Of a stretch of 64,000 nt of DNA, positions 46,191 to 54,822 are shown in pieces. The DNA comes from Mycolicibacterium sp. YH-1 (GTDB lineage Bacteria; Actinomycetota; Actinomycetes; Mycobacteriales; Mycobacteriaceae): assembly GCF_022557175.1 (NCBI RefSeq), contig NZ_CP092915.1, positions 4,836,001 through 4,900,000 on the forward strand, written 5' to 3'. The stretch's first letter is position 1; each line of letters begins with the position of its first letter. The notes under the pieces were generated by a model, which was given only the letters and a program-made list of their open reading frames with translations, had not been told where the DNA came from and ran no database searches. Made by a program: the position numbers and the translations under genes.

Positions 46191-46920
46191 TCTCGCCGAC
46201 ACGTGGCCCCACCTCAGCGAACAGCTGCGATCCGGTCGCCCGGCGATCCTGGCAATCGGATCGTTCGAGGCGCACGGCCCTCATCTTCCCGCGGACACCG
46301 ACACCGTGATCGCTACGGCCATGGCACACGAACTGGCCCGCCGCGCCTCGGGTATCGCCCTGCCAGTGCTCCCCTACGGCGCCACCTCGCGACCCCGCTC
46401 TGGTGGTGGCGACGTGTTCCCCCTGCCAGCGTTGCGGATTCCAACGCTTTTCAGTGCGGTCAGCGAGATCATCGCGGGCATCGTCGCGGCGGGTGCCCGA
46501 CACTTGGTGGTCATCACCGGCCACTACGAGAACGCATCCGTGATGTGGGATGCCGTTTACGAGGCGACTCATAAAATGCCCTGTCGCGCAGTGGTTTTCG
46601 ACGCCCCGTGGGAACTGATCGACGCTCATGTCCTGTCCACGACGTTCCCCGACGGGGTCAATTGGGCCGCTGACCACGGCGGCCTCCTCGAGACCGCCAT
46701 CATGCGCCACCTGGCACCCGACCGGGTCGGCGAGGCACCCGCACCGTGGGATCTCACTCCTCGCAATTACGACGTCCTACCCACCCCCGATGATGCGGTG
46801 CCCGCCAACGGAATCGTCAACGATGCCCGGAACGTCACCGCAGACGACGGAGCCGTGCTCTTCAACGCGATGCTCGACGGCCTCGAGACCGCCCTGCGTC
46901 GCGAACAGTTCCTCCCCTGA
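46183..46920 (+). CDS. Creatininase-family amidohydrolase (close to creatininase)
   Basis: A 245-residue metal-dependent amidohydrolase. Putative ligands Glu29, His31, Asp40, His114 and Glu116 keep almost the same spacing as Glu34, His36, Asp45, His120 and Glu122 of Pseudomonas creatininase. SGGGDVFP, GHYENAS and DHGGLLETAIM also follow creatininase, whereas other branches of the superfamily have GHGGN at the fourth ligand. Creatininase interconverts creatinine and creatine. ATG 46183 follows CAGGAG and overlaps the MFS gene; an in-frame ATG at 46141 is less likely. A related lactam or amide substrate is possible. Confidence 0.85.
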   Translation: MSDLADTWPHLSEQLRSGRPAILAIGSFEAHGPHLPADTDTVIATAMAHELARRASGIALPVLPYGATSRPRSGGGDVFPLPALRIPTLFSAVSEIIAGIVAAGARHLVVITGHYENASVMWDAVYEATHKMPCRAVVFDAPWELIDAHVLSTTFPDGVNWAADHGGLLETAIMRHLAPDRVGEAPAPWDLTPRNYDVLPTPDDAVPANGIVNDARNVTADDGAVLFNAMLDGLETALRREQFLP

Positions 46921-46952
46921 ACCCGCCGAACCACTCCGTCTGGAGAGCCACG

Positions 46953-48554
46953 ATGTCCGAATCACATTCATTGTCTGCGCAGAAACCGCTCGTTGAATCC
47001 TACGGCGTGGAGCCGATCCCACCCGAGGCTCGTACCTCGACGCCGTGGGACTTCCTGCGCATCGCCACGGGCTCGGTGCTCACGACCGCCACCGTGCTGC
47101 TCGGAACACTGCCCATCGCCTTGGGGCTGAGCTTCGCCGCAGCCACCACCGCCATCGTGGTGGGCGTGGTGATCGGAGCTGTTCTGCTGGCCCCGCTGGC
47201 CTCGATAGGCCAGCGGTCCCACACCAACAACGCCGTGTCCTCCGGTGCACACTTCGGTGTCACCGGCCGAGTGGTGGGCTCCATCCTGTCGTTGATGGTC
47301 GCCATCACGTTCTTCACGCTGTCAGTGTGGGTGTGTGGCGACGCGGTCGTGGCCGCGATCGGGCTGGCGAATCCGGACCTGGCCAACAACGTCACCGCGG
47401 CCATCGCCTACGGCCTGACAGCGCTGGCGACCTTCGCCATCTGCGTGGTCGGTTACCGCTGGCTGTTGGCCGCCAACAAATTCCTGGCCCCGGCCATGCT
47501 GATCCTGATGGCGCTCGGTTTCGTAGCACTGGGCGGACAAATGGACTTCGGATACAGCGGAACCGGCGAATACCTACTCGGCGGGTTCTGGACCACCTGG
47601 TTCGCCGCGCTCCTCATCGTCATGGCCAACCCCATCTCCTATGGGCCCTTCCTCGGCGACTGGTCACGCTATGTGCCACAACGCTTCCCGGCCCGACACC
47701 TTCGGCTCGCCGTCATCGTGGCTCAGATATCGTCGTTGATTCCCTTCATCTTCGGTGCAGCCACCGCGTCGCTGGTGCCCGACGCCGCGGCGTACATCGC
47801 CGGCCTCGTCGAGATCTCCCCCGCCTGGTACATCGCTCCATTGATCGTCGTCCTCATCGGCGGGAGTCTCGGCGGCAGCACCTCCTCGCTGTACGGAACG
47901 GGTTTGGACTTCTCCTCGGTGATCCCGCGGCTGAATCGGGTGCAAGCCACCATCGCCGTCGGCGCCATCTCGATCGTGCTCGTGTTCCTCGGCAGGTTCG
48001 TCTTCAATCTCGTGGACACGGTCAACGCCTTCACCACCTTGATCCTCGTACTGGCTGCACCGTGGGTGTCGATCCTGTTGGTCGGCTACCTGACCCGCCG
48101 CGGTCATTACCTCGTCGAGGATCTGCAGGTGTTCAACCGCGGCCAGGAAGGCGGCGCGTACTGGTTCACCCGTGGCTTCAACGTGCGCAGCATGGTCGCC
48201 TGGTTCATCGGAGCTGCGCTGGGCCTACTGACCGCGCACACAGCACTGATCTCGGGGCCGCTACAGAACATCGCCGGCGGCATCGACGTCAGCTTCTTCC
48301 TGTCCTTCCTCGTCAGCGGTTCGGTCTACTACGTGGCACTGTGGTTGTTCCCGGAGCCCGCGTACGTGTTCCCCGAGGCCGGACCGCGCCTGGCGCCAGC
48401 GGACCGCGAAGCCGTCACCGCTCCGGATATCGTCACTGTCGACGCGAAGTTGGCGCGCCGCCGGCTGCCCTCCGTTACGGAACTCCAAGAGGAACGCCAA
48501 CAACACCGGAGCCGTTCAGACGTCACCGATTCCGTCACTCCCGTGTCGGACTAA
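46953..48554 (+). CDS. NCS1-type permease (paralogue of that at 41060)
   Basis: A 533-residue permease with the same architecture and length as the 41060 protein: LVESYGVEPIPP at the N-terminus, SHTNNAVSSGAHFGVTG and NPISYGPFLGDWSRYVP loops, SSLYGTGLDFSSVIPRLNRV in the second half. GGAGAG lies before ATG 46953. It follows the creatininase-like gene by 32 bases, so it may import that enzyme's substrate. Its C-terminal tail is hydrophilic and rich in Arg/Gln. Confidence 0.9.
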   Translation: MSESHSLSAQKPLVESYGVEPIPPEARTSTPWDFLRIATGSVLTTATVLLGTLPIALGLSFAAATTAIVVGVVIGAVLLAPLASIGQRSHTNNAVSSGAHFGVTGRVVGSILSLMVAITFFTLSVWVCGDAVVAAIGLANPDLANNVTAAIAYGLTALATFAICVVGYRWLLAANKFLAPAMLILMALGFVALGGQMDFGYSGTGEYLLGGFWTTWFAALLIVMANPISYGPFLGDWSRYVPQRFPARHLRLAVIVAQISSLIPFIFGAATASLVPDAAAYIAGLVEISPAWYIAPLIVVLIGGSLGGSTSSLYGTGLDFSSVIPRLNRVQATIAVGAISIVLVFLGRFVFNLVDTVNAFTTLILVLAAPWVSILLVGYLTRRGHYLVEDLQVFNRGQEGGAYWFTRGFNVRSMVAWFIGAALGLLTAHTALISGPLQNIAGGIDVSFFLSFLVSGSVYYVALWLFPEPAYVFPEAGPRLAPADREAVTAPDIVTVDAKLARRRLPSVTELQEERQQHRSRSDVTDSVTPVSD

Positions 48555-48573
48555 ACCCCACCTCGTCGGCGTA

Positions 48574-48607
48574 GACGGCGCACAGGTACCAATGCCTGTG
48601 CGCCGTC
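48574..48607. terminator. 13-bp-stem hairpin between convergent NCS1 and glutamate dehydrogenase genes
   Basis: GACGGCGCACAGG (48574-48586) and its complement (48595-48607) flank an 8-base loop. There is only a short T-run, so it may be a Rho-independent terminator of modest strength serving both strands. Confidence 0.75.
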
Positions 48608-48664
48608 GACGTTTGGTATGCAAGGAGTTTCGGGCCATAGGAGCACCGCGGCCGCGCCAGCCCC

Positions 48665-51600
48665 TCAGGATGCCGCCGCGGCGGCAAGATTCTTGAGCTG
48701 GTGCAGTACGACCAGCAGCGCCTCCACGTCCGGCTCGGCCGACTCGAGTACCTCCGTTGTCGACTGACCGATGCGCGCGAACAGCGCCGCATGGGTGGCG
48801 GCAAGGTCTGCACCGTCCATCGGCGTCGTGGATTGCAACAACGAGTGGGTGACCGCCCGCGGGATGTCCGCCAACTCTGAACTCAACGCCAATCGGGCGA
48901 GGAAGTGTGATCGTGTTCCGGTCAACTTGATTCGGTTCACCGCGTCACTCAACGCCGAGATTCGAAGGCGTCGATGGATGTCGAAGAAGACGGCCGCGAT
49001 GTCGTCGACATCGCGTGCGCTGCTTGCCGCGATCGCTGCCGCGTCGAGCAGTTCGGGGCCCAGTCGCGCCACGCGGATCCACTGCGCCAGCTCCCGCTGT
49101 GCGGGTGCGCCGGCGATGAGCTGTGTGTACAGCTCGTCGTCCTCCCACTCAGCGCAGGGCAGCTTCATCTCCTGGACAATCGCCGTGATCCGGTGGAGCG
49201 GCGGTCGGAGTCGATCGACGTGCGTGCGGACGTCAAGACACCGCCTACCGACCAGTGCCGCGGCACAGCGGTCCACCAGTAGGCGTGTGCGAAGCCGGAT
49301 TTCGTCGGCGGTCGAGACGTCCAGGTCGGCTCGGTCGATCAAGCCCCGAATGCTGTTCAGGTCGAACAGTTCATTGACGATCCAGAATGCGCGGACGGCA
49401 TCGAGGGTGCCGGCGCCGGTCTGCTCGTGCAGTCGGTGCACGAAGGAGAATCCGGCCACGGCGACGACGTGGTTCACCAACTGGGTCACGGTGATCTCAC
49501 GGCGCAACGGATGATTCAAGCCGTCAGCGGCGATCTGGGAGCGCAACGGTTTCGGGAAGTAATCGACGAAATAGTCACGGAATTCGGGCTCATCCAGTGC
49601 TGGATCATCAAGCAGCTCACGCTTCATCGCGAGTTTGGTGTGGGCCATCAGGGTGGCTAGGTCCGGGGACAGCAACCCTCGTCCGGTGTGGGTCATCGCG
49701 GCGAATTCCTCCGCTGAGGGCAGCCTGGCCAACCGTCGGTCGAGGTCGCCGCGTTCATCGAGGTCGGCCACCTGGCGGGCGTGCACGTCGTTGAGCGCTA
49801 CCGCGCTGCGCCGGCTCACGCCCAGCACCACGTTGTGATCGACGTTGTTGGCCAGCACTTGCTCGGCGACTTCGGCCTCCAGGTCCCGCAGTATCCGGCC
49901 GCGTTCCTCGGCCGGGAGTTGACCCGACGCGGTCAACTGGGACAACGCGATTTTGATGTTCACTTCGTGGTCGGAGCAATCGACACCTGCGGAGTTGTCC
50001 AGTGCGTCGGTGTTGATCCGTCCCCCCGCGCGGGCGAACTCGATCCGTGCCGCCTGGGTGAGACCGAGATTGCCCCCTTCGACGATGGCTTCCACCCGTA
50101 GTTCGGAGGCATCGATGCGCACTGCATCGTTGGCCTTGTCACCGACCGCCTCATGCCCCTCCCCGGCCGCTTTGACGTAGGTGCCCACTCCGCCGTTCCA
50201 CAGCATGTTCACCGGGGACCGCAGGATGGCCTTGATTAGGTCGTCTGGCGCCATATCCGGGACGTTCTGCGCAATACCCAGCGCAGCACGAACTTCTGCG
50301 CTGAGCGCGACGGCCTTCGCAGTACGTGACCACACGCCCCCACCTGCGCTGATGAGTCTGGGATCGTAGTCCGCCCAACGGGATCGGGGCATGTCGAACA
50401 ACCGCTGCCGCTCGGCGTACGAGACAGTGGGGTCGGGGTCGGGGTCGATGAAGATGTCGCGGTGGTCGAAGGCGGCGACAAGGCGGGTGTGCGGCGAGAG
50501 CAGCATGCCGTTGCCGAACACGTCGCCGCTCATGTCTCCGATGCCCACGACCGTGAAATCGGTCTTGTCCGGGTCGACGCCGATCTCACTGAGATGCCGC
50601 CGGGCGCTCATCCACGCGCCACGGGCGGTGATACCCATGTGTTTGTGGTCGTAGCCGGCGCTGCCGCCACTAGCGAAGGCATCTCCCAGCCAGAATTCGC
50701 GGTTCTGCGCGATGTCGTTGGCGAGGTCAGAGAAGGCCGAGGTGCCCTTGTCTGCTGCCACTACGAGGTAGGGGTCCGCGAAGGCAGCATTCACGCCGTG
50801 ACCCGACTGCCGAAAACCGCTGCTGTCGATCGTCCCTACGTTGTCGGTGACGTCGAGAAGCGCGGAGACGAACAGTTCATAGCATTTTCGACCGGCGGCC
50901 GCCCGGTCGGCGTCGTCCTTGAACGTGCGGCGCAGAACGTATCCGCCTTTGGCGCCAACCGGCACGATGACGGCGTTCTTCGCTTGTTGGGTGGCGGCCA
51001 ATCCGAGAACCTCGGTCCGGAGATCTTCGGACCGATCCGACCAACGCAAGCCACCGCGCGCGACCCGCCCGAATCTCACATGGACGCCTTCGACGTCAGG
51101 AGCCAGCACGTACACCTCGAACTGCGGACGGGGCAGCGGCGCAAAGGGTATCTGCTGGGGGGCGATCTTCAATGCCAGCGCGTGCGCGGCGGACGGCACG
51201 GTTGCACCGCCCGCGTTGGTGCGCAAGGTCGCGCTGATCACGGTCAACAGTGCGCGCAACACCCGATCGGCGTCCAACTGCGGAACCTGCTGGATCTCTG
51301 TGATGATGTGGTCCCGCAGCGACTCCGTGCGCTCGCGATCAGAGGACACTTCACCCACCGTTGCCCGGAAGAGCTCAACGAACTCGACAGCGATCGTAGG
51401 GTTGGCCAGCAGAGTTGCGGCGGTAAAACGGACGCTGTAGGGCTGTCCGAGTTGTCGCAAGTACCGCGCATAAGCCCGCAGTATGGTCACCTCGCGCCAC
51501 GTCAGGCCGGTATGGGTGACGAGTTTGTTGAAGTCGTCGACATCGGTGTCCCCCACCCACATCGCTCGCAGTGCGTCGGCCATGCGTAGATGCACCGACG

Positions 51601-51940
51601 CTGATCCGGCACCGCCCTCGGCACTGACCAGTCCGATCACAACAACGTGGCATTGCAGGCCGTCCGCGCGGATGAGAGCTCGGCTGCGTCTGTCGACGAT
51701 CTCGAGATCCAGGCACTGCAGCATGGGCAGGATCTGTCCCAGCGTGGGCGGCGGCGACGACGCGGTCAGGGTGACAAGCTCCAGATCGCCGACAGTGGAG
51801 CGCAAGAACAACTCGGTCTGTCCGCGACTCAGTGCGTTGAGCTCGCCAGCCAGATCGCGGATGCGCACCACGGTGTCGGGATAAGAATCGTCGGCGCAGA
51901 ATCCGTCGGGCAGCACCTCTGACGCAGGCCCGCTATCCAT
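48665..51940 (-). CDS. NAD-specific glutamate dehydrogenase, short large-type form
   Basis: A 1091-residue protein of the large NAD-GDH family, which oxidises glutamate to 2-oxoglutarate and ammonia. VARGGLRWSDR and AKNAVIVPVGAKGGYVLR hold the glutamate-binding residues, and GIGDMSGDVFGNGMLL starts the NAD domain. Mycobacterial housekeeping enzymes of this family are about 1600 residues; this one lacks roughly the first 500, which normally carry the regulatory ACT-like part, and so resembles the 115-kDa class. ATG 51940 is backed by GAGAGGA. It closes the operon that begins at 57560 and probably removes nitrogen from glutamate made by the upstream enzymes. Confidence 0.88.
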   Translation of the reverse strand: MDSGPASEVLPDGFCADDSYPDTVVRIRDLAGELNALSRGQTELFLRSTVGDLELVTLTASSPPPTLGQILPMLQCLDLEIVDRRSRALIRADGLQCHVVVIGLVSAEGGAGSASVHLRMADALRAMWVGDTDVDDFNKLVTHTGLTWREVTILRAYARYLRQLGQPYSVRFTAATLLANPTIAVEFVELFRATVGEVSSDRERTESLRDHIITEIQQVPQLDADRVLRALLTVISATLRTNAGGATVPSAAHALALKIAPQQIPFAPLPRPQFEVYVLAPDVEGVHVRFGRVARGGLRWSDRSEDLRTEVLGLAATQQAKNAVIVPVGAKGGYVLRRTFKDDADRAAAGRKCYELFVSALLDVTDNVGTIDSSGFRQSGHGVNAAFADPYLVVAADKGTSAFSDLANDIAQNREFWLGDAFASGGSAGYDHKHMGITARGAWMSARRHLSEIGVDPDKTDFTVVGIGDMSGDVFGNGMLLSPHTRLVAAFDHRDIFIDPDPDPTVSYAERQRLFDMPRSRWADYDPRLISAGGGVWSRTAKAVALSAEVRAALGIAQNVPDMAPDDLIKAILRSPVNMLWNGGVGTYVKAAGEGHEAVGDKANDAVRIDASELRVEAIVEGGNLGLTQAARIEFARAGGRINTDALDNSAGVDCSDHEVNIKIALSQLTASGQLPAEERGRILRDLEAEVAEQVLANNVDHNVVLGVSRRSAVALNDVHARQVADLDERGDLDRRLARLPSAEEFAAMTHTGRGLLSPDLATLMAHTKLAMKRELLDDPALDEPEFRDYFVDYFPKPLRSQIAADGLNHPLRREITVTQLVNHVVAVAGFSFVHRLHEQTGAGTLDAVRAFWIVNELFDLNSIRGLIDRADLDVSTADEIRLRTRLLVDRCAAALVGRRCLDVRTHVDRLRPPLHRITAIVQEMKLPCAEWEDDELYTQLIAGAPAQRELAQWIRVARLGPELLDAAAIAASSARDVDDIAAVFFDIHRRLRISALSDAVNRIKLTGTRSHFLARLALSSELADIPRAVTHSLLQSTTPMDGADLAATHAALFARIGQSTTEVLESAEPDVEALLVVLHQLKNLAAAAAS

Positions 51941-51981
51941 CGGTTTCCTCTCGGGGTTGTCGTGGTTCGCTGGGAGACGGG

Positions 51982-53154
51982 TTACCGCGTCCGCGCGCCG
52001 CACACGGCGATGACGGCGTCGCCGATCCTCGCGATCTGCTCGTCGGTCATGGCCGTCGACATGGCCAACAGGCCGTTGGTGCCTGCCAGTACGCCCGCAC
52101 GGTAGAGGTCCCACCACGTGGCGGCGGGGTCATCGACGATCAGCCGGATCAATGAGCCGCTGCCGTGTGCAGTGACCCCGTGTTGATTGAGCCTGCTGCG
52201 TAATGCATCTCCGCGCGCATTGAGGTTGTTGATGCTCTCGCCGGTGAATCGGCGCAGAGCCACCATTCCCGCTGCCATGGTCACGGGATTGGCACTGAAA
52301 GTGCCTCCCCATGCAACCGGCCCGTCTGCCAGAGGGCTGAAGGAGGAGAGGATTTCGGCACTACCGCCGACTGCACCGACGGGGAATCCGCCGCCGATGA
52401 CCTTGCCCAGCGAGACCAAGTCCGGTTGTAGACCGTAGCGGGCATGCAGGCCACCGGGCTCAAGACGGAAGGTGATGACCTCGTCCACCGCGAGCAGGAC
52501 ATCGTGCGCACGGGCGAGCTCGGCCAGCCTGGTGATGTCGCGCGCATCGGCGGGGGTGAGGCCGGCGCGATTGGGCATCAGGTCGATGAGTACGGCAGCG
52601 ACGCGTCCGCGGTGACGACTCAAGGCGCGCTCAACGGCATCGATGTCTGCCTGCGGTACTTCGACCACCGAACTCGCCAGGCTGGCGGGAACGCCCTTGG
52701 CGGCGGAGGAGACGACGGCGTCGTAGGTGCCGTGGTAACTGCCCTCGAAGCGAATGATGATGTCGCGGCCCGTATGTGCCCGCGCGGCCCGGATCAGCAT
52801 CATCACCGCTTCGGTACCTGAGTTGCAGAACCTCCATTGGGCGATGCCGCCAGTACGTTCCCTCAGGAGTTCCGCCATCTCGACCTCGTAACGGGTGGGC
52901 AGACCGAACGCTGTGCCGCCAGCGGCAACTTCGTGCACGGTGTGCAAGATCTCCGGGTCAGCGTGACCGTGGATCAAGGCGGTGTAGTTGTTGTTGCAGT
53001 CGATGACGACATGCCCGTCGGCGTCGGCGACCTCCGCCCCGCTGCCCCGCACCGCATACGGTGGATGCGGTGCGACGAACAACGTCGAGCGGGTGTTCCC
53101 GCCGGGCATGACCTCGAGTGCGCGCCGATACAGCCGTTCATCAGTGCGTGACAT
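51982..53154 (-). CDS. Class III PLP aminotransferase (glutamate-1-semialdehyde-aminomutase-like)
   Basis: A 390-residue PLP enzyme. NSGTEA (111-116) binds phosphate, Asp224 in AVDEVITFR contacts the pyridine N, and Lys251 in SLGKVIGGGFPVGA forms the Schiff base. It resembles GSA aminomutase, but the heme HemL is expected elsewhere and the catabolic setting suggests an amine:oxoacid transaminase. It stands 41 bases before the GDH gene and 133 after the isochorismatase-fold gene. Confidence 0.85.
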   Translation of the reverse strand: MSRTDERLYRRALEVMPGGNTRSTLFVAPHPPYAVRGSGAEVADADGHVVIDCNNNYTALIHGHADPEILHTVHEVAAGGTAFGLPTRYEVEMAELLRERTGGIAQWRFCNSGTEAVMMLIRAARAHTGRDIIIRFEGSYHGTYDAVVSSAAKGVPASLASSVVEVPQADIDAVERALSRHRGRVAAVLIDLMPNRAGLTPADARDITRLAELARAHDVLLAVDEVITFRLEPGGLHARYGLQPDLVSLGKVIGGGFPVGAVGGSAEILSSFSPLADGPVAWGGTFSANPVTMAAGMVALRRFTGESINNLNARGDALRSRLNQHGVTAHGSGSLIRLIVDDPAATWWDLYRAGVLAGTNGLLAMSTAMTDEQIARIGDAVIAVCGARTR

Positions 53155-53287
53155 GGTGCAGGCCTCTCCATGAGTAAAAGTGACGAATATAGCTGCGCAT
53201 CAGTGTTTCTCCACGAGCATGTCTCGACCCGCGCTGCTGGTGCCGAGAACGCGCGTCACATGCACGCGATCCCGGCACCAGTCGAGG

Positions 53288-54052
53288 TCAGGCGCGTTCG
53301 CCATCTCCCGGGCCACTAAGCTCGGCCATGCACTCTTGGCTGCTCAGCACGTCGCAGACGATCATCTGGCAGTTGCGCAGTGAGGCGAAATGCATCTCTT
53401 CGGCGGTGACGTGATGTTCTTCCCTGGTGATCGGATGCAAGGTGGTGCCGCCGATGGTTCCGAGGCAGTCGTGCACCATCACCGCGTTGAAATTGCGGAA
53501 GTTGGCGTCGCGAGCGGTTGATTCACAGCACGACCCTGTGGCCACGCCCGTGATCAGCACCGTGTCGCGGCCGAGATCGCGAAGGAGTTGCTCGAGCCCG
53601 GTCTGGTAGAAGCCGCTCATCCTCTTGCGCTCGATGAACCAGTCGCCGTACTTCTCCGCGGACAGGGGCAGCTCGGGTATCACCTTCACACCGAATGTCC
53701 CCTCACGCAGACCTTTACCACCGTCATCGCGTAGCGCCGGCCGCTTGTCGAAGACGGGTCCTCCGTCGATCCGACCACGACATACATAGGTCAGACAGAT
53801 GACCGGGATGTCATGCTCGTGGCAGAAGTTGACGAGTTCGACTGTGGGTTCGACCGTCCGCGTCATGTGCGAGATGTCGAACCCGGTGCGGGCGTAGGCG
53901 CCCTCGGGGTGAAACCACTCGTTCTGGAAATCGATCAGGATCAACGCCGTCCTATCGGGCGACAACGTGGGTGAGATTCGGGCGATGCTGGCCGCGCCGG
54001 CAGGTGTGTTCGCCGGTCTAGGCGCATTGGTGCGTGTCTGGATCATCGTCAT
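53288..54052 (-). CDS. Isochorismatase-fold cysteine hydrolase (amidohydrolase type)
   Basis: A 254-residue cysteine hydrolase. Catalytic Asp41 (LILIDFQNEW), Lys143 (ERKRMSGF) and Cys175 (TGSCCESTARDA) form the triad of the family, which includes N-carbamoylsarcosine amidase, biuret and ureidoacrylate hydrolases and nicotinamidases. In this operon an N-carbamoyl or amide hydrolase is the best guess. ATG 54052 directly follows the DUF1989 stop. Confidence 0.87.
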   Translation of the reverse strand: MTMIQTRTNAPRPANTPAGAASIARISPTLSPDRTALILIDFQNEWFHPEGAYARTGFDISHMTRTVEPTVELVNFCHEHDIPVICLTYVCRGRIDGGPVFDKRPALRDDGGKGLREGTFGVKVIPELPLSAEKYGDWFIERKRMSGFYQTGLEQLLRDLGRDTVLITGVATGSCCESTARDANFRNFNAVMVHDCLGTIGGTTLHPITREEHHVTAEEMHFASLRNCQMIVCDVLSSQECMAELSGPGDGERA

Positions 54053-54790
54053 CTACAGTCCGGCCTTCTCGACTACTCGGCCACGCTTGCGAAGCTCCTG
54101 GTGCAACCACTCGTAGTGGTCGAGCACCGGGAATGATTCGGCCTCGGAGTCCTCGAAGATCTCGACCTTGACTGGCGTGCAGTTGCCCGCATTGCACGCG
54201 GTGGTGATGTCCTCGGGGCAGTTGGCGAATGCGACCAACACGTCCATCTCGGCGCGGAACTCGATGTAATCGCCGGCCTTGGTGATCGGTTCGTTGATGA
54301 AGAACCCGTCACGCTCGATGTCGTAGGGGTAATTCATGAAGACGTTCATCGGGTCGGGTACCTCGGAGTAGTCGACTCCGAACGGTGCGATGGCCTTGCC
54401 GATAATCTCATGGCAGCCGTCTATATCCACTCCGCCCAACACGTTCATCATGAAGCGGTTGCACATCCGGTGATGGAGATCATGCACGCCCTTGCGCTCG
54501 GCCGATTCTTTGAGGATCGTCATCAGCGGGCGGCAGCTGGTCGACATCACCCAGTCACCTTCGCCGATGGTGTTGCGCGGCAGATACTCCGAACCCTCCG
54601 GCGCGAAGTAGCGGGAGCGTGAGTAGCTGGCCGACAGTTTCTCTCGCCGATCGTTGTTGTTCCACACGACGAAGTCGATGACCTGTTTGCCCTCGATGTC
54701 GGTGAGGCGAACGATTTGGCCCTGCTTGACGATGCCTGCGTAACCCTGCTTGGCCCCGACGACCTGTTCTTCGATCTTGGTCAGTGACAT
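54053..54790 (-). CDS. DUF1989 / urea-carboxylase-associated family protein
   Basis: A 245-residue DUF1989 protein: IEGKQVIDFVVWNN, HHRMCNRFMMNVLGG and NPYDIERDGFF-like NYPYDIERDGFFINEP are family blocks, with Cys and His that may bind metal (CNAGNCTP near the end). Two DUF1989 proteins together form carboxyguanidine deiminase in the guanidine pathway; here there is one, with no urea carboxylase in view. The frame is open to 54922 but ATG 54790 has AGGAGAA in front. Likely acts on an amidino or carbamoyl intermediate (inference). Confidence 0.83.
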   Translation of the reverse strand: MSLTKIEEQVVGAKQGYAGIVKQGQIVRLTDIEGKQVIDFVVWNNNDRREKLSASYSRSRYFAPEGSEYLPRNTIGEGDWVMSTSCRPLMTILKESAERKGVHDLHHRMCNRFMMNVLGGVDIDGCHEIIGKAIAPFGVDYSEVPDPMNVFMNYPYDIERDGFFINEPITKAGDYIEFRAEMDVLVAFANCPEDITTACNAGNCTPVKVEIFEDSEAESFPVLDHYEWLHQELRKRGRVVEKAGL

Positions 54791-54822
54791 GGAAATTCTC
54801 CTAAGTGATAAGGGTTTGCGTT

